From UBA2897 sp036733925 (GTDB lineage Bacteria > Bacillota > Negativicutes > Selenomonadales > Selenomonadaceae), in the NCBI GenBank assembly GCA_036733925.1, contig DAIMZO010000038.1:1-13908 (forward strand): 13,908 bases of DNA, given 5' to 3'. Below, in pieces: positions 1 to 5,739 of this stretch. Numbering within the stretch: the stretch's first letter is position 1; each line of letters starts with the position of its first letter. A model generated the notes under the pieces. It did not search any database and was not told the origin of the DNA. It saw only the letters and a program-made list of their open reading frames with translations. A program made the translations under genes and the position numbers.

Positions 1-19
1 CCACCATTTAGAACATCGT

Positions 20-50
20 GCTTCGTCTGACGGCGAAGCTTTTATTTTAT
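20..50 (+). terminator. Hairpin with T-rich tail just upstream of the tRNA
   Basis: Positions 20-27 pair with 32-39 (8 bp including one G-T wobble) around a TGAC loop, followed by TTTTATTTTAT at 40-50. This has the form of a rho-independent terminator. It ends directly against the first base of the tRNA, so it could instead be a processing stem between neighbouring tRNAs. The window begins with CCACCA, which could be the 3' end of another tRNA, but six bases cannot prove that. Confidence 0.55.
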
Positions 51-127
51 GCTCGCCTAGCTCAGTTGGCTAGAGCATCTCCGTCACATGGAGGGGGTCA
101 GGGGTTCGAATCCCTTGGCGAGCACCA
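51..127 (+). tRNA. tRNA-Val (anticodon CAC), CCA encoded
   Basis: A complete cloverleaf can be drawn. The acceptor stem 51-57 pairs fully with 117-123. The D stem is GCTC/GAGC (60-63 and 73-76). The anticodon stem is TCTCC/GGAGG (78-82 and 90-94) around the loop GTCACAT. The variable loop has five bases, and the T arm carries TTCGAAT at 105-111. The discriminator is A124 and CCA is encoded at 125-127. With T at position 33 of the loop the anticodon reads CAC, so it decodes the valine codon GTG; A73 and A35/C36 fit valine identity. G at loop position 32 is unusual. GTC (Asp) would put C at position 33, so I reject that reading. Confidence 0.93.
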
Positions 128-140
128 TATCGAAAGCATA

Positions 141-172
141 GCTCCGCAGAGGATTTTCTGCGGAGCTTTTTT
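141..172 (+). terminator. Rho-independent terminator of the tRNA gene
   Basis: A perfect 10-bp stem (141-150 with 157-166) encloses a 6-base loop and is followed by six T at 167-172. It lies 13 bases after the tRNA CCA end and presumably ends that transcript. Confidence 0.88.
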
Positions 173-193
173 GTTGGCGGGGGGCAGGAAAAC

Positions 194-239
194 CCACCTT
201 TTCCACAGAAAGCAGTGGATAAGCCTGTGGAAAAGGTGG
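194..239. repeat. Perfect 15-bp inverted repeat
   Basis: CCACCTTTTCCACAG at 194-208 is exactly repeated in inverted form at 225-239, with a 16-base loop between. No T-run follows the right arm, so it does not look like a terminator. Each arm contains a DnaA-box-like TTTTCCACA, so the repeat is a pair of opposed boxes in a larger palindrome. It sits between the tRNA terminator and the Crp/Fnr-type gene. Confidence 0.8.
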
Positions 240-296
240 ACAAAAGCGCTTTTTTCGCGGGTAAAGCGCGGAAAACACGGGGAGAACTGTGGATAA
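199..296. promoter_or_regulatory. Cluster of DnaA-box-like sites
   Basis: The bacterial DnaA box is TTATNCACA, with TTWTNCACA as the relaxed form. TTTTCCACA occurs at 199-207 (plus) and 226-234 (minus), the perfect TTATCCACA at 288-296 (minus), and a one-mismatch copy TTATCCACT at 214-222 (minus). That is three relaxed matches and one near match in 98 bases. The core GTGGA recurs at 215, 227, 236, 289 and 301. A second small palindrome, AAAAGCGCTTTT, lies at 242-253. The matches are seen directly; DnaA binding is an inference. There is no dnaA or dnaN gene in the window to suggest a chromosomal origin. Confidence 0.45.
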
Positions 297-319
297 AGCG
301 GTGGAGAAAGGGGAAAGCT

Positions 320-1015
320 ATGGAAAAGAAGAAAGAAGACATCGCGGCGATCATCCGGCGCAGCGTGCTCGGCAAGGATATGGAGGATGCGGATATCGGG
401 AAGCTGCTCGCGTCGAGCAAGGTGTGCCTGCGCAGCTGCGGCAAGGGGGAGATGGTGTTCCGGGACGGGGATGTGCCGGACTGCCTCTACATCCTCGTGC
501 ACGGTGAGGTGCATATTTTGAAGGACACGTTCTCGGGACGGCGGATCTTCCTCTCGGAGATCGACGAGCCGGGGGATATGTTCGGGGAGGTCTATGCGGT
601 CATCGGGCATCCGTACGATATGTACGTCGAGGCCGTGAAGCAGACCGAGATTCTCGAGATCGCGAGCGAGCTCTTCACGTTCGGTGCGGCAGAGGGCGAT
701 GCGCATGAGGCGGCGATCGTCCAGCGGAACCTCATGCGCATCTTCGCGCGCAAGGCCTTCTTCATGCAGAAGAAGATCCAGGTGCTGGCCTCCGGGTCGC
801 TTCGCGAGAAGATCGTGCGGTTCTTGTTCCAGAACCTGCGGCCGGATGGCATGGTGCATCTGAGCGGGAGCCGCGAGTACATCGCCGCCTATCTCGCGGT
901 CACGCGGCCCTCGCTTTCGCGCGAGCTCTCCGCGATGCAGCGCGACGGCATCCTCGAGCTCTCCGGCAAGACAATCCGCATCGCCGACATGGACCGCTTT
1001 GAGGAATACCTCTGA
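320..1015 (+). CDS. Crp/Fnr-family transcriptional regulator
   Basis: A 231-residue cytoplasmic DNA-binding regulator of usual family length. Residues about 25-125 form the cyclic-nucleotide-binding-like beta-barrel (GKGEMVFRDGD at 41-51, GDMFGE at 85-90). A dimerisation helix follows, then a winged helix-turn-helix with SREYIAAYLAVTRPSLSRELS at 184-204. The Arg-Ser pair that binds cAMP phosphate in true Crp is absent, and the cysteines (36, 40, 55) do not match the Fnr iron-sulfur pattern, so the effector is unknown. I chose ATG 320, which has AAGGGG six bases upstream; the frame is open further up to a GTG at 215, but that stretch is the DnaA-box region and adds a non-homologous basic tail. 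It is monocistronic, with a tRNA upstream and a minus-strand terminator just downstream. Confidence 0.9.
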   Translation: MEKKKEDIAAIIRRSVLGKDMEDADIGKLLASSKVCLRSCGKGEMVFRDGDVPDCLYILVHGEVHILKDTFSGRRIFLSEIDEPGDMFGEVYAVIGHPYDMYVEAVKQTEILEIASELFTFGAAEGDAHEAAIVQRNLMRIFARKAFFMQKKIQVLASGSLREKIVRFLFQNLRPDGMVHLSGSREYIAAYLAVTRPSLSRELSAMQRDGILELSGKTIRIADMDRFEEYL

Positions 1016-1019
1016 GCAT

Positions 1020-1052
1020 AAAAAAGACCCATCGGACGGGTGCCCGATGGGT
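1020..1052 (-). terminator. Rho-independent terminator on the minus strand
   Basis: ACCCATCGG (1027-1035) pairs perfectly with CCGATGGGT (1044-1052). Read on the minus strand the hairpin is followed by C and then six T (complement of 1020-1025). On the plus strand the following bases are TAGAG, so it does not work as a plus-strand terminator. It begins five bases after the Crp/Fnr-type stop codon and faces it, implying a minus-strand transcript arriving from the right. Confidence 0.75.
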
Positions 1053-1141
1053 TAGAGTAGAGAGAATAAGAGATTTTGAGAGTTAGGAATCGAAATGATT
1101 GAGGAAAGGTTTCTCTCCAATCCGTGGAGCTCCTTTCGACA
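1020..1141 (-). ncRNA. Candidate small RNA, about 120 nt, no family recognised
   Basis: A minus-strand transcript is predicted from a promoter at 1148-1175 to the terminator at 1020-1052. Inside it is a nested stem: 1104-1109 pairs with 1132-1137 (CCTTTC/GAAAGG), and within that CTCCA/TGGAG pairs 1115-1119 with 1125-1129 around a five-base loop. Between this stem and the terminator lies an unstructured pyrimidine-rich stretch. I see no start codon with a ribosome site inside it, so a peptide is unlikely. The gap between the flanking plus-strand genes (1016-1309) otherwise holds nothing coding. Existence and ends are inferred from promoter, structure and terminator together. Confidence 0.45.
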
Positions 1142-1147
1142 GTATTT

Positions 1148-1175
1148 AGTATACGTGGGGACACTTAAAGTGCAA
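1148..1175 (-). promoter_or_regulatory. Predicted promoter of the minus-strand RNA
   Basis: Read on the minus strand, TTGCAC (1170-1175) and TATACT (1148-1153) are separated by 16 bases. The -10 matches the sigma-A consensus at five of six positions; the -35 matches only in its TTG. The spacer carries CACTT-A-AAGTG (1162-1172), a perfect 5+1+5 palindrome overlapping the -35, which could be an operator. Confidence 0.45.
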
Positions 1176-1309
1176 TAGTCATGCTGTTAAAAGTTGATTA
1201 GGTAAACTAAATTTTCGATAGGCAGGAATTAACTCTTTGTGATATCATGGAAAGAGCATGGAAAAGGCTGGAAACGGGCTGAAAAATGAGGGGAAAAGGG
1301 GGTGACCGC

Positions 1310-2722
1310 ATGAAACGCAGCAAAATGAAGCGAAGCAGAAGAATATGGTTATGCATGGGGCTTTTTGCCGCTGCCTGCGCGGCGGGCGTCTACGCCTGGC
1401 TACCGCCGGAAGAACCGACGAATCCGTCGTGGAGCGGGGCCGCGACCTGCGAGGCCGGAGAGAATCAGCCGCTCGGCGACCCGCCGGCCGTGCTCACGCA
1501 GACCTCGCCGAAGAATCCTGTCTCGGTCTCGCCGTTCCTCGAATGGAAGAAGGATACGGACGCGGTGGTCTATGAGCTGGAATTCTTCACGCATGAGCCT
1601 CTGATGCTTTCAGAGGACGAGCCATCGAAGCAGGCGGCCTACCGCACGCGGGAGGTCTACACGCATGTCTACAACCCGCCGCTGACGAAGATTGCCGGGG
1701 ATGACCTCGGCAAGGAGCCGCTCTATTGGCGCGTGCGCTCCATCGGTTTCGACGGGGAGCCCGTGAGCCGCTGGAGCCCAGCCTACGCGCTCTATGTCGA
1801 CCCGGCACTTCCTGGCGAGCAGGCGCCGCGTCCGCTCGCCAGGTATCAGCACGGGCGGGGGCAGACGCTGCTCTATCCGGTCTACAGCTGGGCGGGCCTT
1901 TATGGCGCGGACAGCTACGAGGCCGCAGTCTACGCGGAAAACCCGGAGGTAGATCCCGCGGCGAAGCCAATCGAGGTCCTGCCTACGAATATATCGGAGA
2001 TCTACGACCCGAAGCCGCGCATCGGGCGGTACTACTGGCGCGTGCGCGCGCTGGACGGGCATCACAGGCAGGTCGGGAACTGGTCACGGGTCATGACGTA
2101 TCAGGCGATGCCGGAGGAAAACTGGCAGGTCGCCGTGCTCGGCGACAGCATCAGCCACGGCGGCGGGCACTATTCGTTCAACCCGGCGGATTTCGAGTTC
2201 AGCTGGCTCTCGTACCTCGATTTCGATGCGCTGAACCTTTCGGAGAGCGGCGACCTCTCGAGCATGACGCTCGCGCGTTTCGACGCCGATGTGCTGCCGT
2301 TCCATCCGAAATACCTGATGATCTTCACGGGCACGAACAGCCTGCGCGCCGGGGAGGATCCGGACAAGGTCATCGAGGATCTCGAGAATATGCGGGAAAA
2401 GGCCCTGCAGCACGGCATCCGCCCAATCCTGCTGACCTTGCCGCCCATCAACCCGGACGCAATCGCGCATGTGTTCGTGGAGCCGACGGCCGACGACTGG
2501 CAGGAACGGTTCGCGGCGGTCAACGCCTATATCCGCACGAAGCCACATATCGACATCGCCGCGGCATTTGAGACGCCGGACGGTATCCTGCCGCTCGCGA
2601 TGGCCCTCGACGGGCTGCATGAGGATGTCGGCGGGAAAAAGAAGATCGCGCAGGTCGTGAACCGCGACTGGGCGGCCGCAGCTGCCGCAGCCGATCAGGA
2701 AATGGAAGAACGGGAGAGATGA
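1310..2722 (+). CDS. Membrane-anchored SGNH/GDSL hydrolase with FnIII-like repeats
   Basis: A 470-residue envelope protein. A basic N-terminus and one hydrophobic segment (about 12-31) make a signal anchor, so the rest should lie outside the cytoplasmic membrane. Two FnIII-like units follow, each ending in a similar motif, YWRVRSIGFDGEPVSRWS and YYWRVRALDGHHRQVGNWS. The catalytic domain starts near 272 with GDSIS (nucleophile Ser280), has a block III GTN at 341-343 and ends with DGLH (Asp434, His437). The substrate is not evident; family members remove acetyl or acyl esters from polysaccharides or lipids. ATG 1310 is chosen because GGGGGTG lies six bases before it; an upstream in-frame ATG at 1286 has no such site. 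It is followed after one base by the GH3 gene, so the two are probably translated together. Confidence 0.85.
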   Translation: MKRSKMKRSRRIWLCMGLFAAACAAGVYAWLPPEEPTNPSWSGAATCEAGENQPLGDPPAVLTQTSPKNPVSVSPFLEWKKDTDAVVYELEFFTHEPLMLSEDEPSKQAAYRTREVYTHVYNPPLTKIAGDDLGKEPLYWRVRSIGFDGEPVSRWSPAYALYVDPALPGEQAPRPLARYQHGRGQTLLYPVYSWAGLYGADSYEAAVYAENPEVDPAAKPIEVLPTNISEIYDPKPRIGRYYWRVRALDGHHRQVGNWSRVMTYQAMPEENWQVAVLGDSISHGGGHYSFNPADFEFSWLSYLDFDALNLSESGDLSSMTLARFDADVLPFHPKYLMIFTGTNSLRAGEDPDKVIEDLENMREKALQHGIRPILLTLPPINPDAIAHVFVEPTADDWQERFAAVNAYIRTKPHIDIAAAFETPDGILPLAMALDGLHEDVGGKKKIAQVVNRDWAAAAAAADQEMEERER

Positions 2723-2723
2723 A

Positions 2724-3884
2724 ATGAATCCAAAAGCGAAGAAGTACCGGATCATCGCCTTGCTGTTTGCCATCCTATGCGTGGTGGCCGGAGGATATCT
2801 ATATGGAAGATTCGACGCGTCCGGCGGGGCAGCCTCCGTGCCGGACGCTTCCGGCAAAGAGCTGACCATGGATCAGAAAGTCGACGCCATCGTAGACTCG
2901 ATGACGACGACGGAAAAGGTCGGCCAGCTCGTCATGATCGGCATCCACGGGACGGATGTGACGGAGGACAGCCTCTACATGCTGCACCAGTTCCATTTCG
3001 GCGGGGTCATCCTGTTCGACCGGAACCTCGAGTCCGCAGATCAGGTACAGCGGCTGACGCAGCATCTGCAGGAACAGGCGGATGAGAAGGTGCCGCTTCT
3101 CATCGGCATCGACGAGGAGGGCGGCGACGTCGTGCGCGGCAAGGGCATCATCGAGCCGCCTCCCGCGCAGCTCGAGCTCGGCAGGGCCGGCAACGCGATG
3201 GCGGTGACGGACTGGGCCGCCAAGACGGGCAGGCGGCTGAAAGCCCTCGGCATCAACGTGAACTTCGCGCCGGTCGCCGATGTCGGCTCGCCGGACCGCC
3301 GCTCGTTCAGCAAGGATCCGGAGACCGTGCGCTCGCTTGTCGAGGCTGCGGCGCAGGGCTATGAATCGCAGGGCGAGTTCTACGCGCTGAAGCATTTCCC
3401 CGGCATCGGCAAGGGCCGCGTGGACTCCCATCAGGAGATCTCCGAGATCGGCGTTTCGAAGGATACGCTTGAGAAGGAGGATCTCGTCCCGTTCAAGGCG
3501 GTCATCGACAACCGCCAGCCGACGGATTATCTCATCCTCGTCTCGCACCTGAAATACCCGGCGCTCGACGCGCAGAATCCGGCGAGCCAGTCGCGCGTCA
3601 TCATGGACGGGCTGCTGCGCGGCGAGCTCGGCTATCAGGGCGTCATCATCACGGATGACATGGAGATGGGCGCCGTCGCGAAGCACGCCAGCTGCCGGAG
3701 CCTCGGCGTGAAGGCCATCGCGGCCGGCGCGGATATCGTCATGATCTGCCATGAGTACGAGCATGAGCAGGATATCTACATGGGCATCCTCGATGCGGTG
3801 AAGAGCGGCGAGATCAGCGAGGAGCGCCTGAACGCATCCGTGCGCCGCATCGTCGCGATGAAGCTGCTGCATCAGCTCGGCTGA
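2724..3884 (+). CDS. nagZ: GH3 beta-N-acetylhexosaminidase, NagZ-type, membrane-anchored
   Basis: A 386-residue glycoside hydrolase family 3 enzyme with a single N-terminal hydrophobic segment (about 9-26) and no clear lipobox, so it is probably tethered outside the membrane. It would release GlcNAc from muropeptides or related glycans. Family signatures run in order: IDEEGG (Asp130), NVNFAPVADV, KHFPG (Lys223, His224), the Asp-Ser-His dyad (234-236) that supplies the general acid/base in NagZ, and TDDMEMGA with the catalytic nucleophile Asp311. The usual second histidine of KHFPGHG is isoleucine here (GIG). The start ATG lies one base after the SGNH stop, with GGGAG about ten bases upstream. 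The family is certain; the name nagZ rests on the dyad and overall length. Confidence 0.87.
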   Translation: MNPKAKKYRIIALLFAILCVVAGGYLYGRFDASGGAASVPDASGKELTMDQKVDAIVDSMTTTEKVGQLVMIGIHGTDVTEDSLYMLHQFHFGGVILFDRNLESADQVQRLTQHLQEQADEKVPLLIGIDEEGGDVVRGKGIIEPPPAQLELGRAGNAMAVTDWAAKTGRRLKALGINVNFAPVADVGSPDRRSFSKDPETVRSLVEAAAQGYESQGEFYALKHFPGIGKGRVDSHQEISEIGVSKDTLEKEDLVPFKAVIDNRQPTDYLILVSHLKYPALDAQNPASQSRVIMDGLLRGELGYQGVIITDDMEMGAVAKHASCRSLGVKAIAAGADIVMICHEYEHEQDIYMGILDAVKSGEISEERLNASVRRIVAMKLLHQLG

Positions 3885-3991
3885 TTGAGGTTATCGCAGC
3901 GGAAAGAAAAAGGCATCGTATTTTATGAAAATTTAACGCGGAAAAACAAGGATATAGGCCTTCTTGCGCAGAAAGATGAAAGATGAGTATG

Positions 3992-4064
3992 TCAACGGTT
4001 GATCCGGAAAGAAAGTGATTGACAATCTCATCTTTTTTGTTAAACTTATTCTTGATGGAATCAA
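3992..4064. promoter_or_regulatory. Two palindromic candidate operators flanking the marR promoter
   Basis: TCAAC-G-GTTGA at 3992-4002 and TTGAT-GGA-ATCAA at 4052-4064 are perfect inverted repeats built from the same TTGA/TCAA core. One lies upstream of the -35 and the other just downstream of the -10. This is the layout expected for autorepression by the adjacent MarR protein. The second site also resembles an Fnr box (TTGAT-N4-ATCAA) but has a three-base spacer. The sites are seen; the binding protein is inferred. Confidence 0.5.
4019..4046 (+). promoter_or_regulatory. Predicted sigma-A promoter of the marR-RND operon
   Basis: A perfect -35 TTGACA (4019-4024) is followed after 16 bases by TAAACT (4041-4046), four of six matches to TATAAT. 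A T-rich spacer lies between. The rest of the gap between the GH3 stop and marR (3885-4136) shows no coding potential. AAAGATGAG (3979-3987) and CTCATCTTT (4027-4035) form a 9-bp inverted repeat enclosing the -35, followed by more T; it could be a weak terminator for the upstream GH3 transcript. Confidence 0.6.
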
Positions 4065-4090
4065 CCATAAATTACGGAAAAAGGAAACAA

Positions 4091-4128
4091 AGAGGCGTAT
4101 CGCGATATGCCTCTGGAAATAGAGGAGG
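4091..4128 (+). promoter_or_regulatory. Leader hairpin with alternative pairing to the marR ribosome site
   Basis: Bases 4091-4114 form a near-perfect 24-base palindrome (10-bp stem with one G-T pair), containing the exact palindrome TATCGCGATA. Its right arm ends CCTCT (4110-4114). The same CCTCT can instead pair with AGAGG at 4121-4125, part of the AGGAGG ribosome site (4123-4128), around a six-base loop. AGAGG occurs in both places (4091-4095 and 4121-4125), so the two pairings exclude each other. The pairings are seen; a regulatory switch is inferred. Confidence 0.4.
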
Positions 4129-4136
4129 TCTGTCCT

Positions 4137-4661
4137 ATGGAGGACAATTATGTGGATATCGGCCGGTGGTTCTCAATCCTGAACCGGCGTTCCCAGCTGT
4201 TTGTGGTAGAGGCCTGTGCAGAGATGCATCTGACCTATTCGGAGTACGTCATGCTCATCCGCATCTACGATCACGAGGGTGCGCGGCAGGATGACCTCGC
4301 GGAGATGCTGTATCTCGACAAGGCCGTCGTGACGCGCACGATGAACCTGCTGCAGGAGAAGGGCCTCGTGCGGCGTGAGCGCGACGAGGACGACCGCCGC
4401 GTGCGCCGGATCTATATGACCGACTACGGGCGGAAGAAGCACGCGTATCTGCGCAACATCATCCAGCGCTGGGTTGACTATCTGACCGCAGGCATAGATC
4501 CGGCGGAGGTCCGGGCGTTGATCGGCGGCTTCCGCGCGCTCGCCGAACGCGCAAGCCAGGCCAATCTGCCGCGCCTCGCGCGCAACATTTCCGATGAGCC
4601 GGAAAAGGGAGGGTATATCGTTGAAGTGGAGAAACAGAGGCAGGAAGATGAGACCCATTAA
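4137..4661 (+). CDS. MarR-family transcriptional regulator
   Basis: A 174-residue winged-helix regulator, probably a dimeric repressor of its own operon. N-terminal dimerisation helix about 1-30; DNA-binding region 34-95 with QDDLAEMLYLDKAVVTRTMN (51-70) as helix-turn-helix and the wing ERDEDDRRVRRIYMT (81-95), which carries the DxRR family motif; C-terminal helices follow. ATG 4137 has AGGAGG eight bases upstream. The frame also opens at 4107, but that ATG lies inside the leader hairpin. The gene overlaps the next by 14 bases, so it is translationally coupled to the pump genes it most likely controls. The charged tail beyond about residue 150 overlaps the next gene's ribosome site and is unlikely to be conserved. 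Confidence 0.9.
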   Translation: MEDNYVDIGRWFSILNRRSQLFVVEACAEMHLTYSEYVMLIRIYDHEGARQDDLAEMLYLDKAVVTRTMNLLQEKGLVRRERDEDDRRVRRIYMTDYGRKKHAYLRNIIQRWVDYLTAGIDPAEVRALIGGFRALAERASQANLPRLARNISDEPEKGGYIVEVEKQRQEDETH

Positions 4662-5739
4662 AGGGATTGCCCTCCTGCTCACCCTCTGCATGCTCGTGAC
4701 GCTTGCGGGCTGCGGCGGGAAAGAGCAGGCGCAGGAAAAGGCCCCGCTCGCGAAGACCATGCAGGTCGGGGCGGCCGGACAGAAATCCGCCGGAACCTAC
4801 GCGGGAACCGTCCGCGGCCGCTATGAGACGAATATGTCGTTCCAGGTCGGCGGGCAGATCCTCTCGCGCAACGTGCAGGCCGGCTCGCGCGTGCAGCCGG
4901 GCGACGTGCTGATGGTCATCGACGCGAAGGATGTCGTGCAGAAGGCGAATCAGGGCGACGCGGCCGTCGGACAGGCGCGCGCGCAGCTCGACCTCGCGCA
5001 GAAGAACCTTTCGCGTTATTCCCAGCTCTACGATGAGAACGCGGTCGCGGCGTCCGTGCTCGACCAGTATCAGGCGAACTACGACGCGGCGTTCGCGAGT
5101 TATCAGGATGCGCTCGCGCAGGCCGCGCAGGGGCATAACGCGGTCGGCTATACGAATCTGACCGCCGGCGCCGCAGGCGTCGTTTCCTCCGTGAACGCGG
5201 AGGAGGGCCAGGTCGTCGCGGCCGGGCAGACCGTCCTGACGCTCGTGCAGACGGATGAGCTCGAGATTGAGATCAACGTGCCGGAGAACCAGCTCGCGAG
5301 CGTGCCGGTCGGCAAGGAAGTCACGGTGAAGTTCTGGGCGCTCTCCGGCAGCACGACGGGCGTCGTACGCGAGGTCTCGCCGATGGCGGACAGCGCGGCG
5401 CGCACGTACCGCGTGCGCGTCTCCGTGCCGAATCCGCCGGAGGGCATGGAGCTCGGCATGACGGCGAGCGTCAGCGTTGCGGACGAGGCGGCGGATACGG
5501 ACGGATACATCGTGCCGCTCTCCGCCATCTATCAGACCGGCGATACGCCGCAGGTCTGGGTCGTCGGCAGCGATGACACGGTCTCGCTCAAAGATGTGAC
5601 GGTCGAGAACTTCGATTCGAACAACGTCCGCGTGCACGGCCTCGATGCGGGCGACGTTATCGTGACGGCCGGCGTGCACCGGCTGACCGAGGGTCAGGCC
5701 GTGCGCACCGAGGATGAGGATAAGGGTGACGCGTCATGA
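4648..5739 (+). CDS. RND efflux membrane-fusion (periplasmic adaptor) lipoprotein
   Basis: A 363-residue adaptor of the HlyD/AcrA family. The signal peptide ends in the lipobox LAGC with Cys22 as the lipidation site. A biotinyl-lipoyl-like half (about 60-95, VGGQILSRNVQAGSRVQPGD) leads into a coiled-coil hairpin (about 97-162) and back to the second lipoyl half (170-200, AGAAGVVSSVNAEEGQVVAAGQ). Beta-barrel and membrane-proximal domains follow (205-360). It should bridge the pump in the inner membrane to an outer-membrane channel. ATG 4648 is chosen over 4594 because it begins a normal signal peptide and has GGCAGGAAG just upstream. It overlaps marR by 14 bases and the pump gene by four (ATGA). 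Confidence 0.92.
   Translation: MRPIKGIALLLTLCMLVTLAGCGGKEQAQEKAPLAKTMQVGAAGQKSAGTYAGTVRGRYETNMSFQVGGQILSRNVQAGSRVQPGDVLMVIDAKDVVQKANQGDAAVGQARAQLDLAQKNLSRYSQLYDENAVAASVLDQYQANYDAAFASYQDALAQAAQGHNAVGYTNLTAGAAGVVSSVNAEEGQVVAAGQTVLTLVQTDELEIEINVPENQLASVPVGKEVTVKFWALSGSTTGVVREVSPMADSAARTYRVRVSVPNPPEGMELGMTASVSVADEAADTDGYIVPLSAIYQTGDTPQVWVVGSDDTVSLKDVTVENFDSNNVRVHGLDAGDVIVTAGVHRLTEGQAVRTEDEDKGDAS

Noticed and set aside
51..127. tRNA-Asp (GTC) reading of the anticodon loop
   Set aside because: It would place C instead of the invariant T at position 33 and break the seven-base loop defined by the TCTCC/GGAGG stem.
215..319. N-terminal extension of the Crp/Fnr-type protein from GTG 215
   Set aside because: It lies in the DnaA-box region, has no ribosome site and would add 35 basic residues not seen in the family. 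ATG 320 has a good site.
1027..1052. Terminator of the Crp/Fnr-type gene on the plus strand
   Set aside because: The plus-strand bases after the stem are TAGAG with no T-run; the T6 tail exists only on the minus strand.
1200..1309. Promoter for the SGNH/GH3 unit
   Set aside because: TTGATT at 1194 has no convincing -10 at 16-18 bases, and other pairs match too few positions. A promoter must exist, but I cannot place it.
3814..4068. Small minus-strand gene of 84 codons in the marR upstream region
   Set aside because: It has no ribosome site, half of it is antisense to the GH3 gene, and the rest overlaps the promoter and operators.
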